Assembly: GCF_002954725.1 (NCBI RefSeq)
Contig: NZ_MSCQ01000003.1
Location: 62,001-126,000 of the forward strand
Origin: Photobacterium phosphoreum
GTDB taxonomy: Bacteria; Pseudomonadota; Gammaproteobacteria; Enterobacterales; Vibrionaceae
Direction of reading: 5' to 3'
DNA length: 64,000 nucleotides
Every line of letters begins with the position of its first letter. Position 1 is the stretch's first letter. Below, one piece after another: positions 61,888-64,000 of the stretch. The notes below the pieces were generated by a model. It was not told the DNA's origin. It saw only the letters and a program-made list of their open reading frames with translations, and did not search any database. A program made the position numbers and the translations under genes.

Positions 61888-62439
61888 ATGTATAAGACAC
61901 TATTAGCGATAATTTTTAGTGCTATCGCTCCCACTTTAGCTCAAGCCAATAACATTAAAATAGACACAACATTACCGACAGTCACCGTAGCGAATAAAGG
62001 TGAACTCGTACTGAACAATAATACTATTGGCTATCAATCTTGGCGTAGTACCAACCTCGAAGGAAAAACACATATCATAATAGCAATAGCAGGAAGAAGT
62101 TCTGCAAAAGAAATCAATGCCGAATTAGTTAGTGCGATCAGTGCTGCAAACTTTCCACAAGCAAAATATCAAACAATAACCATCATCAATCAAGATGATG
62201 CTATTTGGGGAACTGCAAGCTTTGTACAAAGCGCTACTGAAAAGAGTAAAAAGAAATATCCGTGGTCATCTATGGTGCTAGATAGTGACGGCGTAGTACA
62301 AAAAACATGGGACTTAAAAAAAGAGGACTCTGCGATAATTGTAATCAATAAAAACGCACAGGTCGTATTTATTCATGAAGGTAAGCTTAATCAGCATCAA
62401 ATAAAACAAGTCATCACATTGGTAAAGAAAAACATATAA
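61888..62439 (+). CDS. ytfJ: YtfJ family periplasmic protein
   Basis: A 183-residue protein with a signal peptide (cleavage near residue 20, LAQANNIKI). It matches E. coli YtfJ (184 residues) along its length: GELVLNNNTIGYQSW, IAGRSSAKEINAELV, TIINQDDAIWGT, KYPWSSMVLDSDG. The fold predicted for the family is thioredoxin-like, yet no cysteine is present, so it cannot be a classical redox protein. The function is unknown. The AAGGACAATT ribosome-binding site fits ATG 61888. It is divergent from ytfK with a 171-base spacer, as in E. coli. Confidence 0.88.
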   Translation: MYKTLLAIIFSAIAPTLAQANNIKIDTTLPTVTVANKGELVLNNNTIGYQSWRSTNLEGKTHIIIAIAGRSSAKEINAELVSAISAANFPQAKYQTITIINQDDAIWGTASFVQSATEKSKKKYPWSSMVLDSDGVVQKTWDLKKEDSAIIVINKNAQVVFIHEGKLNQHQIKQVITLVKKNI

Positions 62440-62514
62440 ACTTTATTTACTACTTAAGAAATATTAACTCTGGCCGTTATTAATAGCGGCCAGATAGTAA
62501 GTAGATATTTTATA

Positions 62515-63342
62515 ATGACATCAATACAGCAACCAATAAAAGCAACACCAGTAAAACGATCATTAACGAAGAGTAAGAATCGCACTCAGTCTCTAGCACA
62601 GCATTTTGGTTATGATAGCTTAATTAACCCCAATAATGACTTATCATTAGCAAAAAGACTCTTCAACAGCCAGCAGTTACAATACCAACGTGAACAGCAC
62701 AATATCGAAAAAATATTCAAACTAACTTATGATGAATGCAAAAATGAAACAACCACAGAACCAGACCCTGATTGGTTAGTACGTTTTATTGAAATGGCAA
62801 AACAAGTCCATAGTCCATCGATGCAAAAATTATGGGCTAGAACTCTCAAAAAAGAGCTTACACGTCCAGGAACAACATCATTAAAAACCCTTACGATCTT
62901 AATAACAATGACTCAAAGAGAAACCCTGTTATTTCAACGAATCATAAGTGTATGCTGCCAAATTGGTAAAAATAACGATAAAAAAATAATTACGAGCATC
63001 AAAGCACCAGCAAAATTTATTCATTTTGGAGCAAAAATCAGACATTACCCTATCGAATACAATCTACCTTATTCCAGTATCATTATTTTAATGGATCTAG
63101 GGTTAATACTAAAAACAGAATTTGAATCAAGTGCGATGAATCATACCGCGAGTCTGCAACTCTATTTACAAGATATTCGCTACAACTTAAGTTGCTACAA
63201 TAAAAACACATCTTTTACTTATTATCGCATATCACCGATAGGGCAAGAACTTGCATCACTAATAGAATATAAACAAAATCCTAAATACCAAACTTATCTA
63301 CTAGAAGTACTTGCTCAACTATTTAGTATCACAACAGAATAA
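62515..63342 (+). CDS. TIGR03899/DUF2806-like uncharacterised protein
   Basis: A 275-residue soluble protein without signal peptide or membrane segment. The central motif EPDPDWLVRFIEMAKQVHSP followed by MQKLWARTLKKELTRPGTTSLKTL is the hallmark of the TIGR03899/DUF2806-like family seen in Vibrio, Photobacterium and Shewanella. Its function is unknown. A basic N-terminus (KRSLTKSKNRTQ) is followed by mixed helical predicted structure and a C-terminal ISPIGQELASLIEY segment, reminiscent of DUF2806 proteins where it reads like a winged-helix end. Start ATG 62515 lacks a strong ribosome-binding site. It is 75 bases after ytfJ and adjacent to mobile DNA on the other side. Confidence 0.78.
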   Translation: MTSIQQPIKATPVKRSLTKSKNRTQSLAQHFGYDSLINPNNDLSLAKRLFNSQQLQYQREQHNIEKIFKLTYDECKNETTTEPDPDWLVRFIEMAKQVHSPSMQKLWARTLKKELTRPGTTSLKTLTILITMTQRETLLFQRIISVCCQIGKNNDKKIITSIKAPAKFIHFGAKIRHYPIEYNLPYSSIIILMDLGLILKTEFESSAMNHTASLQLYLQDIRYNLSCYNKNTSFTYYRISPIGQELASLIEYKQNPKYQTYLLEVLAQLFSITTE

Positions 63343-63439
63343 TTTTCTTAATACTTAAATGTGAAATTTAAACTGATTTAAAAAGTCCAAATTGAAACGA
63401 TTCTTAAAATCTCTGGTTATATAAAGCTTAATAAGATCG

Positions 63440-63610
63440 ATGTTTGGTTTCAGGATTAAGCAATATTTAGACACCACAACTCGCCTTTACGCTAAACGAG
63501 AAACTCAACCAAGAGCGATAAAACGACAGCAGTTTGAATATGCTTTGCGTATCACAAGAATGTATTCAAGAGATTGGATTAACCTGACCAGATTATACCA
63601 ATCTAACTAA
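63440..63610 (+). CDS. Orphan 56-residue ORF, possibly cut by the adjacent IS
   Basis: The frame ATG 63440 to TAA 63608-63610 encodes MFGFRIKQYLDTTTRLYAKR..., a basic, non-repetitive peptide ending WINLTRLYQSN. I do not recognise it. Composition (many Arg, Lys, Tyr and Thr) looks more protein-like than random. The last codons run into the start of the transposase-bearing segment, so it may be the 5' remnant of a gene interrupted by the insertion. The ribosome-binding site is weak (AATAAGATCG). It may equally be non-coding. Confidence 0.3.
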   Translation: MFGFRIKQYLDTTTRLYAKRETQPRAIKRQQFEYALRITRMYSRDWINLTRLYQSN

Positions 63611-64000
63611 AATTATGACCTAATTGAAACCATCATTTTGGATGAGACTTACTATGGATAGCCTAGATAATACCGACTTTAAAAAGCTTGCTCGCCAACA
63701 AACAACGATTCAAATGAAAATAAGATTACTTGCCTAAAGCACTTCAAAGAAGGTAAATCTCGTACTCAAATTGCTAAATACCTCAAAGTTAGCCGAACAA
63801 GTGTTAATAAATGGGTTAGTGTTTTTCTTGAAGAAGGCTTAGAAAAACTTCGTAGTGGTCGTCCTGCATTTCTCACACCTAAACAACGTGGGCGATTAAT
63901 AGGCGCGGATATTCATGCTTATATTCTCAAAGAATTTGATAAAAACGACCATCCAGATTCTATCTATTATCTACTTAAGCACATGGAATTTTCGTGGATA
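63597..64000 (+). mobile_element. Left part of an IS630-like insertion sequence (runs off the window)
   Basis: The element is inferred from the transposase coding sequence starting near 63654 and continuing past the last base. The left boundary is a guess: a TA dinucleotide at 63596-63597 could be the target typical of this family. The right end and its inverted repeat lie outside the window. Confidence 0.45.
63654..64000 (+). pseudogene. IS630-family transposase, N-terminal part, frameshifted and cut by window end
   Basis: The first frame (ATG 63654) encodes MDSLDNTDFKKLARQQ...KIRLLA and stops at TAA 63735-63737. The sequence then continues from 63734 in another frame as LKHFKEGKSRTQIAKYLKV, VSRTSVNKWVSVFLEEGLEK, SGRPAFLTPKQRG and so on to the window end. 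This is the helix-turn-helix DNA-binding head of an IS630/Tc1-type transposase; the DDE catalytic domain is downstream. One missing C before the TAA (GCC-CTA) would restore the frame. It is either an inactive copy or a sequence error. Confidence 0.8.

Overview
The window looks like ordinary core chromosome of a gammaproteobacterium of the family Vibrionaceae, most likely Photobacterium or a close relative. Gene content and order point this way: cca-uppP-folKB-plsY-tsaD-rpsU-yqeY-dnaG-rpoD, an acyl-CoA synthetase next to leuO, rapA-rluA-djlA-lptD-surA-pdxA-rsmA-apaGH-folA, and mpl-fbp-ppa-tamAB-ytfK-ytfJ. Base composition is moderate to AT-rich. The genus is an inference from protein resemblance and was not tested by any search.

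Layout. 1-9400: tRNA repair (cca), cell-envelope lipid recycling (uppP), folate synthesis (folK, folB), phospholipid synthesis (plsY), t6A tRNA modification (tsaD), the macromolecular-synthesis cluster rpsU-yqeY-dnaG-rpoD, and a lysidine-type tRNA-Ile(CAU). 9400-12300: pykF and an orphan GntR/FCD regulator. 12300-23700: a branched-chain amino-acid region, with ilvIH, an acyl-CoA synthetase and leuO on the minus strand, then a very AT-rich divergent spacer and leuLABCD with a readable leucine attenuator. 23770-28200: a secreted DUF547 protein, then a TPP riboswitch and the thiamine importer thiBPQ. 28250-34750: a frameshifted PIN-PhoH gene, rapA, rluA and a 2-hydroxyacid dehydrogenase. 34800-43400: djlA, the lptD-surA-pdxA-rsmA operon, apaG, a frameshifted apaH, and folA. 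43400-49250: the split ThrE-type exporter yjjPB, obgE, an EamA transporter, rplU-rpmA, ispB and a 63-residue uncharacterised gene. 49300-63350: mdh, argR, mpl-ubiX, fbp, ppa, a rhodanese-like protein, tamA-tamB, ytfK, ytfJ and a TIGR03899-type gene. 63400-64000: a short orphan ORF followed by the start of a frameshifted IS630-like transposase, the only mobile DNA seen.

No prophage, CRISPR array, defence island, toxin locus or biosynthetic cluster is visible, and I found no convincing new multi-gene system. The points most worth a second look are smaller. There are three single-base reading-frame breaks (PIN-PhoH, apaH, transposase). The rhodanese has Trp at its catalytic Cys position, and LptD has a changed cysteine layout. 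The folB/plsY spacer is packed with palindromes. Several strong intergenic hairpins lack an obvious role. dnaG has mosaic base composition, and the small gene at 49052 is uncharacterised.
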